From JAEXOD01 sp963667875 (GTDB lineage Bacteria; Bacteroidota; Ignavibacteria; Ignavibacteriales; Melioribacteraceae), in assembly GCA_963667875.2 (NCBI GenBank), contig CAXXGC010000013.1, forward strand, positions 1 through 64,000: a stretch of DNA of 64,000 nt, read 5' to 3'. The notes below the pieces were generated by a model that was not told where the DNA came from, searched no databases, and was given only the letters and a program-made list of their open reading frames with translations. Within the stretch, counting starts at the first letter, position 1; every line of letters begins with the position of its first letter. Positions 1 to 8,461 of the stretch are shown here, piece after piece. A program made the position numbers and the translations under genes.

Positions 1-1853
1 AATTATCCTCCGGTTCTGTTGAGGGTAAAGATTATTTTGTTTTACCTGATTTATCCTTGGAAATTGGCCGTATAGACAAAAATACATCCTTGACTGATGA
101 ACAAAAAGCATTAAAAAAAGATGAAATTTACAAAGTATATGGCGAAAGAAGTGATAGAATTCATACATTAAATCAATTATTACGTGCTTATACTCTTTTT
201 CAAAAGGATGATGAATATGTAGTTACTGATGACGGTAAAATTGCAATTGTTGATGAGTTTACCGGACGTGTATTGCCCGGAAGAAGATATTCGGATGGAT
301 TACATCAAGCAATAGAAGCAAAAGAAAATGTTAAGGTTGAACGCGATACACAAACATTAGCAACTATCACATTACAAAATTATTTCCGTCTTTATAAAAA
401 AATTGCCGGTATGACAGGAACCGCTGAAACGGAAGAATCGGAGTTCTTTGAAATATACAAACTTGAAGTAGCTGTTATCCCGACAAACAGACCAATAAAC
501 AGAAACGATGCCGAAGATGCAATATTTAAAACAAAACGTGAAAAATATAATGCTGTTTTAGAAAAAATTAAAGAATTAAGAGAAAAACAACAACCAATAT
601 TGGTTGGTACAACAAGTGTTGATGTATCTGAGACCATTAGCAGAATATTAAAACGTCAAGGAATACCTCATAATGTATTAAATGCAAAACAGCATCAACG
701 TGAAGCTGAAATTGTTGGATTTGCCGGACAACCCGGAGCGGTTACAATTGCCACCAACATGGCCGGTAGAGGTACCGATATTAAATTAGGACCCGGAGTG
801 ACAGAAAAAGGCGGTTTATTTATCCTTGGTACAGAACGTCACGAATCACGCCGTATTGACAGGCAGCTGCGTGGTCGTTCGGGAAGACAAGGTGATCCCG
901 GAGAATCTAAATTTTATATCTCCCTTGAAGATAATTTAATGAGATTATTCGGCAGTGATAGAATTGCTAATATTATGAATAAAATTGGTATTGAGGAAGG
1001 AGAAGTTATTGAACATTCCTTGATTACTAAATCCGTTGAACGCGCCCAGAGAAAAGTAGAGGAAAATAACTTTGCAATACGTAAACGTCTTCTTGAATTT
1101 GATAACGTGATGAACCAGCAAAGAGAAGTTATCTATACAAGAAGAAGACAAGCACTTGAAGGTGAAAGATTAAAAGGTGAAATTTTTGATTATTTGCACG
1201 ATTACGTTTCAAGTGTAATTGAAAAGTATTACGATAATGCCGAAATTGAGGCTATCAGACAAGAATTAATTCATCATTTGTTAATTGATATTAATATTGA
1301 CCCGCATACATTCGAAAATCTTGGTAAAATTGGTTTAGTTGATAAAATAATGGAAGCTGCGACTGATTTTTACAGTCGAAAAGAAAATCAACTTGGAAGT
1401 GATTTGGTTGCAAGGATTGAACGATTTGCAGTATTAAGCGTTATTGACGATAAATGGAAAGAACATTTACGTGAAATGGACGATCTTAAGGAAGGTATTA
1501 ATTTACGTGCTTACGGTCAAAAAGATCCGCTTTTGGAATATAAAGGTGAAGCATTTACTTTGTTTTTAGCATTACTTGATAGTATTAGAGATGAAGTAGT
1601 ATCACTATGTTTTAAATTTTTCCCTGCCGCACCCGAAGAAACAATGACAAGGAGAACAATAAGCAGCTCAAGTATAAGGACTATTAAAGAAAGTAGTGAT
1701 GATATAAGTTTAGGTGATAGTGAAGGTGGAAATGAAGCTGCCAATAGAGGTAAACGTCAACCTATTAGAGTTGAAGAAAAAACCGGAAGAAATGAACCAT
1801 GTCCTTGTGGAAGTGGTAAAAAATATAAAAATTGCCATGGAAAAACTGCATAA
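1..1853 (+). CDS. secA: Preprotein translocase ATPase SecA, C-terminal part
   Basis: SecA is the ATP-driven motor that pushes unfolded preproteins through SecYEG. Only its C-terminal part is here: the frame is open to the left edge and reads in from position 3 with no stop, so the N-terminal nucleotide-binding fold lies outside. Visible SecA hallmarks, in order, are DEFTGRVLPGRRYSDG, GMTGTA, TNMAGRGTDI and the helicase arginine-finger stretch RQLRGRSGRQGDPGES. The helical scaffold and wing follow, and the protein ends in the SEC-C zinc-binding motif (EPCPCGSGKKYKNCH) that contacts SecB or ribosomes. A TTG at 57 is an internal codon, not a start. The glnB-like gene follows after 11 bases. The family call is certain; only its beginning is missing. 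Confidence 0.98.
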   Translation, partial: LSSGSVEGKDYFVLPDLSLEIGRIDKNTSLTDEQKALKKDEIYKVYGERSDRIHTLNQLLRAYTLFQKDDEYVVTDDGKIAIVDEFTGRVLPGRRYSDGLHQAIEAKENVKVERDTQTLATITLQNYFRLYKKIAGMTGTAETEESEFFEIYKLEVAVIPTNRPINRNDAEDAIFKTKREKYNAVLEKIKELREKQQPILVGTTSVDVSETISRILKRQGIPHNVLNAKQHQREAEIVGFAGQPGAVTIATNMAGRGTDIKLGPGVTEKGGLFILGTERHESRRIDRQLRGRSGRQGDPGESKFYISLEDNLMRLFGSDRIANIMNKIGIEEGEVIEHSLITKSVERAQRKVEENNFAIRKRLLEFDNVMNQQREVIYTRRRQALEGERLKGEIFDYLHDYVSSVIEKYYDNAEIEAIRQELIHHLLIDINIDPHTFENLGKIGLVDKIMEAATDFYSRKENQLGSDLVARIERFAVLSVIDDKWKEHLREMDDLKEGINLRAYGQKDPLLEYKGEAFTLFLALLDSIRDEVVSLCFKFFPAAPEETMTRRTISSSSIRTIKESSDDISLGDSEGGNEAANRGKRQPIRVEEKTGRNEPCPCGSGKKYKNCHGKTA

Positions 1854-1864
1854 TTGAGGCTTTT

Positions 1865-2203
1865 ATGAAAAAAATTGAAGCAATTATACGTCCATTTAAA
1901 GTTGATGAAGTTAAGGAAGCTTTACTTGAAGAAGGTGTACGCGGATTAACTTTGTCGGAAGTAAGGGGATATGGAAGACAAAAAGGACATAAAGAAGTAT
2001 ACAGAGGCAGTGAGTATCAAATAGAATTTGTACCAAAGATTAAGCTTGAAGTTGTTGTTGATGATGCTATTGTGGAAAAAGTGGTTGAAGCTATATTAAA
2101 AACAGCTAAAACCGGTCAAGTTGGCGATGGCAAAATATTTATATATGATATAGTGGATGTTATTAGAATTCGTACAGAAGAATCGGGTACAGCTGCATTA
2201 TAA
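1865..2203 (+). CDS. glnB: Nitrogen regulatory protein P-II
   Basis: 112-residue P-II signalling protein, a trimer that senses 2-oxoglutarate and ATP/ADP and binds ammonium channels, glutamine synthetase adenylyltransferase or other targets. The start MKKIEAIIRPFK and the T-loop segment EVYRGSEYQIEF are diagnostic. Tyr51, the usual uridylylation site, is present, and the C-terminal part carries the nucleotide-binding GDGKIFI segment. An in-frame ATG at 1832 would overlap secA and add 11 odd residues; the ATG at 1865 has a GAGG 5-10 bases upstream and matches the family start. No amtB or glnA lies beside it, so GlnB and GlnK cannot be told apart. It is probably transcribed with secA. Confidence 0.95.
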   Translation: MKKIEAIIRPFKVDEVKEALLEEGVRGLTLSEVRGYGRQKGHKEVYRGSEYQIEFVPKIKLEVVVDDAIVEKVVEAILKTAKTGQVGDGKIFIYDIVDVIRIRTEESGTAAL

Positions 2204-2226
2204 TTATTAATAATAAAAAATAAAAT

Positions 2227-4482
2227 ATGACTTTTAAAACAAAATTGTTTGTTGTTCTTGTGCTTTCCGGTTTAATTAGCGGATGCGGTATTTGGAGAAA
2301 TTTTAATACTTATTTTAACAGATATTTTAATACTTCTTTAGCATATGAAAATGCTATTGACGAATTAAATAAACAAAAGAAAGTTCTATTTGCTTTTAAA
2401 GAAGAACCTGTGCCTGCTCCGGCTAAACAGCAATTTGAAAAAGTTGTTGAGAAGGCTTCTAAAATTTTACAGTTTGATTTTAAATCAGCTTATTTTGATG
2501 ATGCTTTATTGTTAATTGGAAAATCCTTTTATTATTTACAGGAATATTCAAAAGCATATCGTAAATTTCAAGAACTTGAAAATATTAAAGAAAGCGATTT
2601 ATTATTAGAAAATAAGTTATGGATAGGTAAAACACAATTACAATTGCGACAGTTTGAGGAGGGCTTAAATACACTTGAGGAAGTTAAAAAAGAAGCCTTG
2701 GAAGAGGATGAAACTGATATTTATACCGAAGCATTTGTAAAACAAATTGCTTATTATAAGTATAAAGAAGATTACACCAAAGCTGTTGATTTGTGTACTG
2801 AATTACTAAACAATTCCGAATCGGATGAATTAAACGCAGAAATAACTTATGAAGTTGGTAAGTTGTATGTTCTGCTTAAGGATTACGAAAAAGCCATTAA
2901 TTATTTTGGTATGGTGGTTAATTATGCTCCCACATTTGAAGTTGAATTTAACAGCCAATTAGAAGTAGCCAAATTGCATAAAACCAAAGGTGAAACTGAA
3001 CTTAGTTTAAATACTTTAAAAAAATTACGCGAGCAAAATAAATTTAATAGTTTTTGGGGTGATATAGACCTTGAAATAGGTTTAATAAAATATGAACAAG
3101 GTGATATTTATGAAGCTTTAGATTTGTTTACAGTTGTTGATACAGTTTATAAACAATCCGTTTCGGCCGGTATTGCTTCGTTTATGAAAGGTGAAATATA
3201 TGAAAAAGAATTTAGGGATTATGATTCATCAAAGGTATTTTACGACAAAATGCTGACAGGCCAAGCACCTATAGAATATAAAGATAAAGCAAAGAAAAAA
3301 TCCGAAGTATTAAAAAAATTATTAACGTTACGAGAAAGTACATTTAAATATAATAAGCAATTAAGTTATTTAGTTGATTCTAAATTATATACCGAAGATT
3401 CAATAAAGTATTTTTTATGGAAAAATCGTGATTCTATTACAATTAAACGAGAACATGATTTAGATTCAATAAACAAAACTAAACCAATAATAGTAGTACA
3501 GCCTATTAAATCAACAATATCAGCCGATTCGTTACGAATAATTATGGCTAAAGTTGAATATGATTATGGAAGTTTATTCCTTGGAGAATTAAGTGAACCG
3601 GATTCGGCATATAAATATTATTATAATATAGTTACATCATACCCGGCCGGTAAACATTCAGGTAAAACTTATTTTGCCATTGGAACTTATTATGCAACTA
3701 TTGGGAATCAGGTAAAAGCAGATAGTATGTATAGATATGTGTATGATAATTATATTAACGAACCGATTGTTAATGCCGCAGCACAAAAATTAGGATTAAC
3801 TGCAGTAGATTTTACAACTGATCCCGTTGAAAAGTTATTTAAAGATGCTGAAAAGAAATATTTTAAAAAAGAATATAATGAAGCGATAAATGATCTTAAA
3901 TTGATTTTTCATAAACATGACAAATCATATTTTGCTTCTAAATCATTATATACAATCGGCTTTATCTACGAAAATGATCTAAAGATGTATGATTCCGCAG
4001 CAGTTTATTATGATACATTAAATATTAAATATAAAACTACAGAGTTTGCAAGGAATGTATCTAACAGATTAAATTTCTTCAAATTGGATGCAAAACAGAA
4101 ACAAGCCGTGCGCGATTCAATTCAAAAAGTACAACATGATAGTATGAATGTTATTACTATGGAGGGTCTAAAGCTAATTGATGAACAAAATTTATTGGAT
4201 AGTCTTAAAAATAGTACTGTGAATGATTCAAGCAAAACAATTAGTGATAGTCTTAACATCAATACTAAAGTTCCTGAAAATGACAGTCTAAATGTTGATC
4301 CAAAAGAACAGGAAGTTGATAGTTTAAATATCAATCCATTAACACCAAAAATTGAAGAGATACAAAAACCCCCGGTTAATAACGATTCGACAAATACTGT
4401 TAGGAATAAGGAAAATATTATTTTAAATAAGAATAATATTAATAACAGTACAGGAAATGATTCGACTAAAGTTAAGAAATAA
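2227..4482 (+). CDS. TPR lipoprotein resembling T9SS component PorW/SprE
   Basis: 751-residue predicted lipoprotein. A hydrophobic leader ends in the lipobox LISGC (Cys20), followed by the aromatic stretch WRNFNTYFNRYFN. Many TPR-like helical pairs follow (for example DDALLLIGKSFYYLQEYSKA and YEVGKLYVLLKDYEKAINYF) to about residue 640. The last 100 residues are an Asn/Ser/Asp-rich tail. A lipobox Cys followed by N-x-YFN and then long TPRs is the layout of PorW/SprE, a T9SS outer-membrane lipoprotein needed for secretion and gliding. Two T9SS-type proteins occur later in the window, which fits. The PorW equivalence is inference from architecture; 'TPR lipoprotein' is secure. It lies 23 bases after glnB. 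Confidence 0.75.
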   Translation: MTFKTKLFVVLVLSGLISGCGIWRNFNTYFNRYFNTSLAYENAIDELNKQKKVLFAFKEEPVPAPAKQQFEKVVEKASKILQFDFKSAYFDDALLLIGKSFYYLQEYSKAYRKFQELENIKESDLLLENKLWIGKTQLQLRQFEEGLNTLEEVKKEALEEDETDIYTEAFVKQIAYYKYKEDYTKAVDLCTELLNNSESDELNAEITYEVGKLYVLLKDYEKAINYFGMVVNYAPTFEVEFNSQLEVAKLHKTKGETELSLNTLKKLREQNKFNSFWGDIDLEIGLIKYEQGDIYEALDLFTVVDTVYKQSVSAGIASFMKGEIYEKEFRDYDSSKVFYDKMLTGQAPIEYKDKAKKKSEVLKKLLTLRESTFKYNKQLSYLVDSKLYTEDSIKYFLWKNRDSITIKREHDLDSINKTKPIIVVQPIKSTISADSLRIIMAKVEYDYGSLFLGELSEPDSAYKYYYNIVTSYPAGKHSGKTYFAIGTYYATIGNQVKADSMYRYVYDNYINEPIVNAAAQKLGLTAVDFTTDPVEKLFKDAEKKYFKKEYNEAINDLKLIFHKHDKSYFASKSLYTIGFIYENDLKMYDSAAVYYDTLNIKYKTTEFARNVSNRLNFFKLDAKQKQAVRDSIQKVQHDSMNVITMEGLKLIDEQNLLDSLKNSTVNDSSKTISDSLNINTKVPENDSLNVDPKEQEVDSLNINPLTPKIEEIQKPPVNNDSTNTVRNKENIILNKNNINNSTGNDSTKVKK

Positions 4483-4577
4483 ATTATTCAATTGCTTGTC
4501 GGAAATCTTGCACAGTTAATAGAAATTATGTATTTGATTTTTTGAAAAACAGAAAAAAGAAAATATAACATATACTC

Positions 4578-4602
4578 AGCGGCGTAGCCGTGAAAAATGT
4601 AT
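4578..4602 (+). repeat. REP-like palindrome, left outer
   Basis: CGGC-GTA-GCCG forms a perfect 4-bp stem with a 3-base loop, followed by TGAAAAATGTATA. Its inverted partner is at 5181-5205. Confidence 0.7.
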
Positions 4603-4627
4603 AGATCTAAAGCACCAACACAAATAA

Positions 4628-4644
4628 AGCTGCGTAGCTGCGAC
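4628..4644 (+). repeat. REP-like palindrome, left inner
   Basis: AGCTGCGTAGCTGCGAC; the exact reverse complement occurs at 5138-5154 on the other side of the transposase gene. The same GC-GTA-GC core is seen as in the outer repeat, with one mismatch in the stem. Confidence 0.75.
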
Positions 4645-4675
4645 ACAAAATACTATTATTAGTCAAAGAAGTGTT

Positions 4676-5134
4676 ATGGCAAATACATATACACAATTGT
4701 ATTATCATGTGATTTTTGCAGTAAAGGGCAGGGCAAATTTAATCTCTCCGCTTTGGAAAAATGATATTTATAAATATATTAATGGCATAATCAGTCATAA
4801 AAAACAAAAACTAATAATAATTAATGGTATGCCGGATCATACTCATTTGTTGTTGGGTATGCAACCTGATTTGTGTTTATCAGATTTGATTCGTGACGTT
4901 AAAGCTGGTTCTTCGAGATTAATTAATGAAAAGAAATTAGTAGTTGGAAACTTTGAATGGCAAAAGGGTTTTGGAGCATTTTCATTGGGGTATTCACAAT
5001 TAGATAAAATTGTTGAATACATAAAAAAACAAGAAGAACATCACAAAAACAAATCATTTAAGGAAGAATATATTGCCTTTTTGAAATTGTATAATATTGA
5101 TTTCAGATCGGAATATATTTTTGAAGAGATTTAA
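4676..5134 (+). CDS. IS200-like / REP-associated Y1 transposase
   Basis: 152-residue HUH-type single-strand transposase of the IS200/TnpA_REP superfamily. The metal-binding HxH is at residues 55-57 (GMPDHTHLLLGM). The nucleophile is most likely Tyr115 in IVEYIKKQ, and the N-terminus TYTQLYYHVIFAVKGR is typical of the family in Bacteroidota. It looks intact and of normal length. No tnpB accompanies it. The flanking inverted palindromes suggest a RAYT that acts on REP-type hairpins. It begins 193 bases after the PorW-like gene and appears inserted between it and an unrelated regulator gene. Confidence 0.9.
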   Translation: MANTYTQLYYHVIFAVKGRANLISPLWKNDIYKYINGIISHKKQKLIIINGMPDHTHLLLGMQPDLCLSDLIRDVKAGSSRLINEKKLVVGNFEWQKGFGAFSLGYSQLDKIVEYIKKQEEHHKNKSFKEEYIAFLKLYNIDFRSEYIFEEI

Positions 5135-5137
5135 TCT

Positions 5138-5154
5138 GTCGCAGCTACGCAGCT
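5138..5154 (-). repeat. REP-like palindrome, right inner
   Basis: GTCGCAGCTACGCAGCT, the exact inverted copy of 4628-4644. It begins 4 bases after the transposase stop codon. Confidence 0.75.
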
Positions 5155-5180
5155 CTGAATTTGTTGTTTCTTTTGTTTCC

Positions 5181-5205
5181 TATACATTTTCCACAGCTAC
5201 GCTGT
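5181..5205 (-). repeat. REP-like palindrome, right outer
   Basis: ACAGC-TAC-GCTGT forms a 5-bp stem with a 3-base loop, preceded by TATACATTTTCC. It is the inverted counterpart of 4578-4602, with compensating changes that keep the hairpin. Confidence 0.7.
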
Positions 5206-5378
5206 TCCAGTTATGTTAAATAAATATTTCAGATTGACTATAAATATAAAGTAAAAATAAATATGGACATCTTAGTTAAGTCGTTATATAGTGTTTATGA
5301 AGTTTTAATAATTCCAATATAAAAAATATCTTAATATCATTATTCATTAAATAGTATAGTTGGGAATATATACTTTCT

Positions 5379-6038
5379 ATGAAACGAAAAGAATTAATCC
5401 TACTAATTGAAAACGGAGAAAATTTAACTGTTGAATTTAAACAACGATTTTCTTCTTACGATAAAATAGCAAAAGAAATTATTGCTTTTGCCAACACAAA
5501 AGGCGGGTATATCATATTTGGAGTTGATGATGATAAATCCATTTATGGATTGGAAAGTGAAAAAAGTGAAGTTGAGCTAATTACTGAAACTGCCAAAAAA
5601 TATTGTGAACCTCCCATTGAACCAAATTTCTATTATTTTAATATAGAAAACAAAGAATTAGTTATTGCTGAGATTTTGGAATCTAAGACTAAACCGCATA
5701 GAATTCAGGATTATAAAACAAAAATAGATCTTAATAGTGCTTTGGTTTACGTTAGGGTTAACGACAAAAGTATTCCCGCCAGTAAAGAAATGATAAAATT
5801 ACTACAATCCGAATCTGAAAATTTATCATTAATAAATTATTCAATTGGAACAAATGAAAGAATAGTATTTGAATATTTACAAAACAATGAATTTATTACT
5901 GTAAAAGAACTTAGCGAATCAGCAAATATATCGCAAAGAAGGGCATCAAGAACATTAATAAAACTTGTTAGAGCAGGATTATTATTTATTCACTCAAAAG
6001 ATAACGGTGAAAATTATTTTACGAATTCAGGGAATTAG
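5379..6038 (+). CDS. AlbA_2/Schlafen-like domain protein with C-terminal winged helix
   Basis: 219 residues. The N-terminal ~130 residues are an AlbA_2 (Schlafen-type, formerly 'divergent AAA-4') domain: ENLTVEFKQ, then IIAFANTKGGYIIFGVDDD, then VYVRVNDKSIPA. The C-terminal ~65 residues look like a winged helix-turn-helix (TVKELSESANISQRRASRTL). Proteins of this architecture are usually annotated as ATP-binding transcriptional regulators, but their substrates are mostly unknown. It appears monocistronic, sits just beyond the transposase element, and its 3' end overlaps by 20 bases the end of the convergent methyltransferase gene. Domain call is firm; role is unknown. Confidence 0.85.
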   Translation: MKRKELILLIENGENLTVEFKQRFSSYDKIAKEIIAFANTKGGYIIFGVDDDKSIYGLESEKSEVELITETAKKYCEPPIEPNFYYFNIENKELVIAEILESKTKPHRIQDYKTKIDLNSALVYVRVNDKSIPASKEMIKLLQSESENLSLINYSIGTNERIVFEYLQNNEFITVKELSESANISQRRASRTLIKLVRAGLLFIHSKDNGENYFTNSGN

Positions 6039-6570
6039 CAAAATCGTAAATTTTCCTAAGTTCAAATATCGAAATACCATAAGCTACAGCAGCATTTAAT
6101 GAGTGTTTAATTCCATATTGTGGTATTTCAAGCGAAATATCGCATAAATCAAGCAATTCTTGTTTTACTCCGGTTATCTCGTTTCCCACTATCAGGCAAA
6201 TAGGAAAGTTATCAATTTTAATATTATAATAAGGTGTACTATTTTCACTTATCTCTAAGGCGCAAATAGTAAATCCTTTTTCTTTTAGTTCCTTTATTTT
6301 ATCAATTGGGTTTTCAATATACTCCCAATCGACACTTTCAGTAGAACCAAGTGAAGTTTTTAATATCTCTTTGTTTGGCGGGGCAGGAGTATAACCTCCA
6401 AGCATTAATTTTTCAATCATTGCAGCATCTGAAGTCCTAAAAACCGAACCGACGTTATAACCGCTCCGTATACTGTCTAACAATACATAAACAGGCAATT
6501 TTTTTACTTGTGGTATAGTGTCAAGAGTTTCTCTATTTTCGGTAATTTCAATATGTGTTAATTTTCGCAT
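6019..6570 (-). CDS. SpoU/TrmH-family RNA 2'-O-ribose methyltransferase
   Basis: 183-residue SPOUT enzyme predicted to methylate a ribose 2'-OH of tRNA or rRNA using SAM. All three family motifs are visible: NVGSVFRTSDA near the N-terminus, LIVGNEITGV, and the knot motif EIPQYGIKHSLNAAVA. It lacks the N-terminal substrate-binding domain of the longer RlmB type, so the target cannot be named. It is the last gene of a three-gene minus-strand operon, 3 bases after the gdx-like gene, which itself follows rlmN. Confidence 0.9.
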   Translation of the reverse strand: MRKLTHIEITENRETLDTIPQVKKLPVYVLLDSIRSGYNVGSVFRTSDAAMIEKLMLGGYTPAPPNKEILKTSLGSTESVDWEYIENPIDKIKELKEKGFTICALEISENSTPYYNIKIDNFPICLIVGNEITGVKQELLDLCDISLEIPQYGIKHSLNAAVAYGISIFELRKIYDFANSLNS

Positions 6571-6573
6571 AAT

Positions 6574-6891
6574 TTATTTTGAGTATAATTTAAGTCCAAT
6601 AATTCCGACAATTATTAAAAATATAAAAAACAAACGAATTAAATCTTTTGATTCGTCAAAAAACATAATTCCGTAAAAAGCAGTCCCGGCAGCTCCAATT
6701 CCTGTCCAAACCGCATAAGCAGTGCCAAGCGGTAAATTTTTAACTCCTAATGATAAAAATACATAACTTAAAACCATACAAATTGCAGTAATAATTGAAG
6801 GTACAAGTTTTGTAAAACTTTGACTGTATTTTAATCCAACTGCCCACGTAATTTCAAAAAAAGAAGCTATAAATATATATATCCACGGCAT
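6574..6891 (-). CDS. gdx: SMR-family guanidinium exporter Gdx (SugE subtype)
   Basis: 105-residue small multidrug resistance protein with four predicted membrane helices. It has the SugE/Gdx-type sequence rather than EmrE: start MPWIYIFIASFFE with the essential Glu13, followed by WAVGLKYS, then LPLGTAYAVWTGIGA and a final GIIGLKL. Gdx proteins exchange guanidinium for protons as antiparallel dual-topology dimers. Only 17 bases separate it from rlmN, so there is no room for its own guanidine riboswitch, and none was seen. Subtype assignment is by motif; substrate is inferred from the family. Confidence 0.88.
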   Translation of the reverse strand: MPWIYIFIASFFEITWAVGLKYSQSFTKLVPSIITAICMVLSYVFLSLGVKNLPLGTAYAVWTGIGAAGTAFYGIMFFDESKDLIRLFFIFLIIVGIIGLKLYSK

Positions 6892-6908
6892 AATAATATA
6901 TGTTTGTT

Positions 6909-7982
6909 TTAATTGTTTATTGTTTCTTTAATGGCAAGTTGCCCGCAAGCTGCTGCAATATCATCACCCTGCGTATCTCTAATCATTACAGTAATGTTTT
7001 TATTACGCAATTTATCCGCAAATAAGTACATTTCTTCTTTACTTGTAGGTTCTAATTCGGCAGAAATACCATTTGGTTCAATATGTTTAATGCTGTTAAA
7101 AGGAATAATATTGATTTTAGATGGAATTTGACTGCAAATTTTTGCAATTCCTTTAACATCTTCATTTCTGTCATTAATTCCTTTTAATAAAGTATATTCA
7201 AAAGTTACACGCGATTTTACTTTTGAAGTATAATATTTTAATGCGTCAATAACCATGTCCAATGGATATTTGTTATTTATAGGCATTATCTTGCTTCTAA
7301 TATCATTAAATGTTGAATGAAGAGACAATGCAAGCTTAATTCGAGGTCCATTATCAGCCAAATCGATAATTCTTGGTGTTATTCCGGCAGTTGATACTGT
7401 AATCCTATTGCGGCTTACACCTAAACTTAATTCGTTGGTTAAAATATCCAGCGATCTTAATGTATTGTCGTAATTTAATAATGGTTCACCCATACCCATA
7501 TAAACAATATTGGTAATATTATTTTTCCCAAATTCTTTACATGCAATTAAATATTGATCAATAATTTCGGCAGAAGTTAAATTACGTTTATATCCCATTA
7601 CTCCTGTAGCGCAAAATTTACAATCAAGGGGACACCCAACCTGTGTAGAAATACATAATGTGTTTCTATCATTATCCGAAATTACAACTGCTTCAATAAA
7701 CCTATTATCATAAGTAACAAATACAATTTTGGAAGTATTGTTTTCAGTTGATTTATAAATTTTATGAACATCTAACGATAACAAAGTGGAAGTTTCATTT
7801 AATTTTAGGCGTAAGTCCTTAGGAAGGTTATTCATCTCATCAAAATCGGTAATTAGATGATTATAAACCCAATTAAAAACCTGTTTTGCTCTAAATTTAG
7901 GTTCGCCAATTTCGGTAAAATAATTTTCCAACTCTATTTCGGTTAAGCCTTTTAATACAAATTTATTATTTATTTTATTCAT
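6909..7982 (-). CDS. rlmN: Dual-specificity 23S rRNA/tRNA adenine-C2 methyltransferase RlmN
   Basis: 357-residue radical-SAM enzyme that forms m2A at 23S rRNA A2503 and at position 37 of some tRNAs. The CxxxCxxC cluster motif is CPLDCKFC at Cys117/121/124, followed by GVMGYKRNLT. YMGMGEPLLNYD and SRNRITVSTAGI are RlmN signatures, and the conserved C-terminal Cys that carries the methyl intermediate is in AAACGQL. Length is normal. It is the first gene of the minus-strand operon with gdx and the SpoU methyltransferase; the promoter should lie in the AT-rich 7983-8182 gap shared with the divergent gene at 8183. Confidence 0.97.
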   Translation of the reverse strand: MNKINNKFVLKGLTEIELENYFTEIGEPKFRAKQVFNWVYNHLITDFDEMNNLPKDLRLKLNETSTLLSLDVHKIYKSTENNTSKIVFVTYDNRFIEAVVISDNDRNTLCISTQVGCPLDCKFCATGVMGYKRNLTSAEIIDQYLIACKEFGKNNITNIVYMGMGEPLLNYDNTLRSLDILTNELSLGVSRNRITVSTAGITPRIIDLADNGPRIKLALSLHSTFNDIRSKIMPINNKYPLDMVIDALKYYTSKVKSRVTFEYTLLKGINDRNEDVKGIAKICSQIPSKINIIPFNSIKHIEPNGISAELEPTSKEEMYLFADKLRNKNITVMIRDTQGDDIAAACGQLAIKETINN

Positions 7983-8182
7983 TTATATAATTTTTTTTAA
8001 TAAGAACTTTAAACTTACTAAACAATTAGCTATTTATAAAGCCAATTTAAATTGTTTTATAATTTGGTTTGTTGAAAAGCTGTTTTAATTATTAAATAAT
8101 GAACATTATTATTATATTATAAATATAATTTTAATAAAATAAATTCAATTATTTAATCAATAATCAACCTTAAAGTTGTTAA

Positions 8183-8461
8183 GTGATTTATCCAGTTAAT
8201 GTAAAACCCAAAAAAAGCTGCATTTTATATGTTGAATATTCAAACGGGATTTCCGCAGAAATAGATTTAACTTTTTTACTTAAAAATTTTATATATGCGG
8301 ATTTAGCCGATGAACAACTATTTAATACTGTTTATATTGATCCAATTACAAAAGATATTTGCTGGAAAAATAATATTACCGTGTGTAAGGATATGTTATA
8401 TAAACATTTGAAATTATTAAAACTAGCTGAAAATTTAAAAATAGATTTAACTAAGATATGA
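8183..8461 (+). CDS. DUF2442-like small protein
   Basis: 92 residues, starting with GTG; no ATG occurs before residue ~70. The pattern of an N-terminal beta strand, a central turn of the type ISAEIDLTFLL, and DPITKDICWKNNITVCKDMLY resembles the DUF2442 family, often found beside toxin-like or regulatory genes and of unknown function. The 3' end overlaps the YidD-like gene by 4 bases, so the two are translationally coupled. No DUF4160 partner, the frequent neighbour of DUF2442, is present. Gene reality is well supported; family is moderately supported. Confidence 0.7.
   Translation: MIYPVNVKPKKSCILYVEYSNGISAEIDLTFLLKNFIYADLADEQLFNTVYIDPITKDICWKNNITVCKDMLYKHLKLLKLAENLKIDLTKI

Larger units (their letters stand above)
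4578..5205. mobile_element. REP-like element enclosing a Y1 transposase
   Basis: A single-gene unit bounded by two short palindromic motifs on the left (4578-4602 and 4628-4644) and their inverted counterparts on the right (5138-5154 and 5181-5205). The inner pair is an exact 17-base inverted repeat. The outer pair shares an inverted core and the adjoining 'aaaatgtata' stretch. This is the layout of REP-associated tyrosine transposase (RAYT) loci, where BIME-like palindromes flank the transposase, rather than of an IS with long terminal repeats. Target duplications were not found. Confidence 0.7.

Noticed and set aside
7983..8182. Guanidine (ykkC-type) riboswitch upstream of the gdx operon
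   Set aside because: The region is almost pure A/T without the conserved G-rich core motifs.
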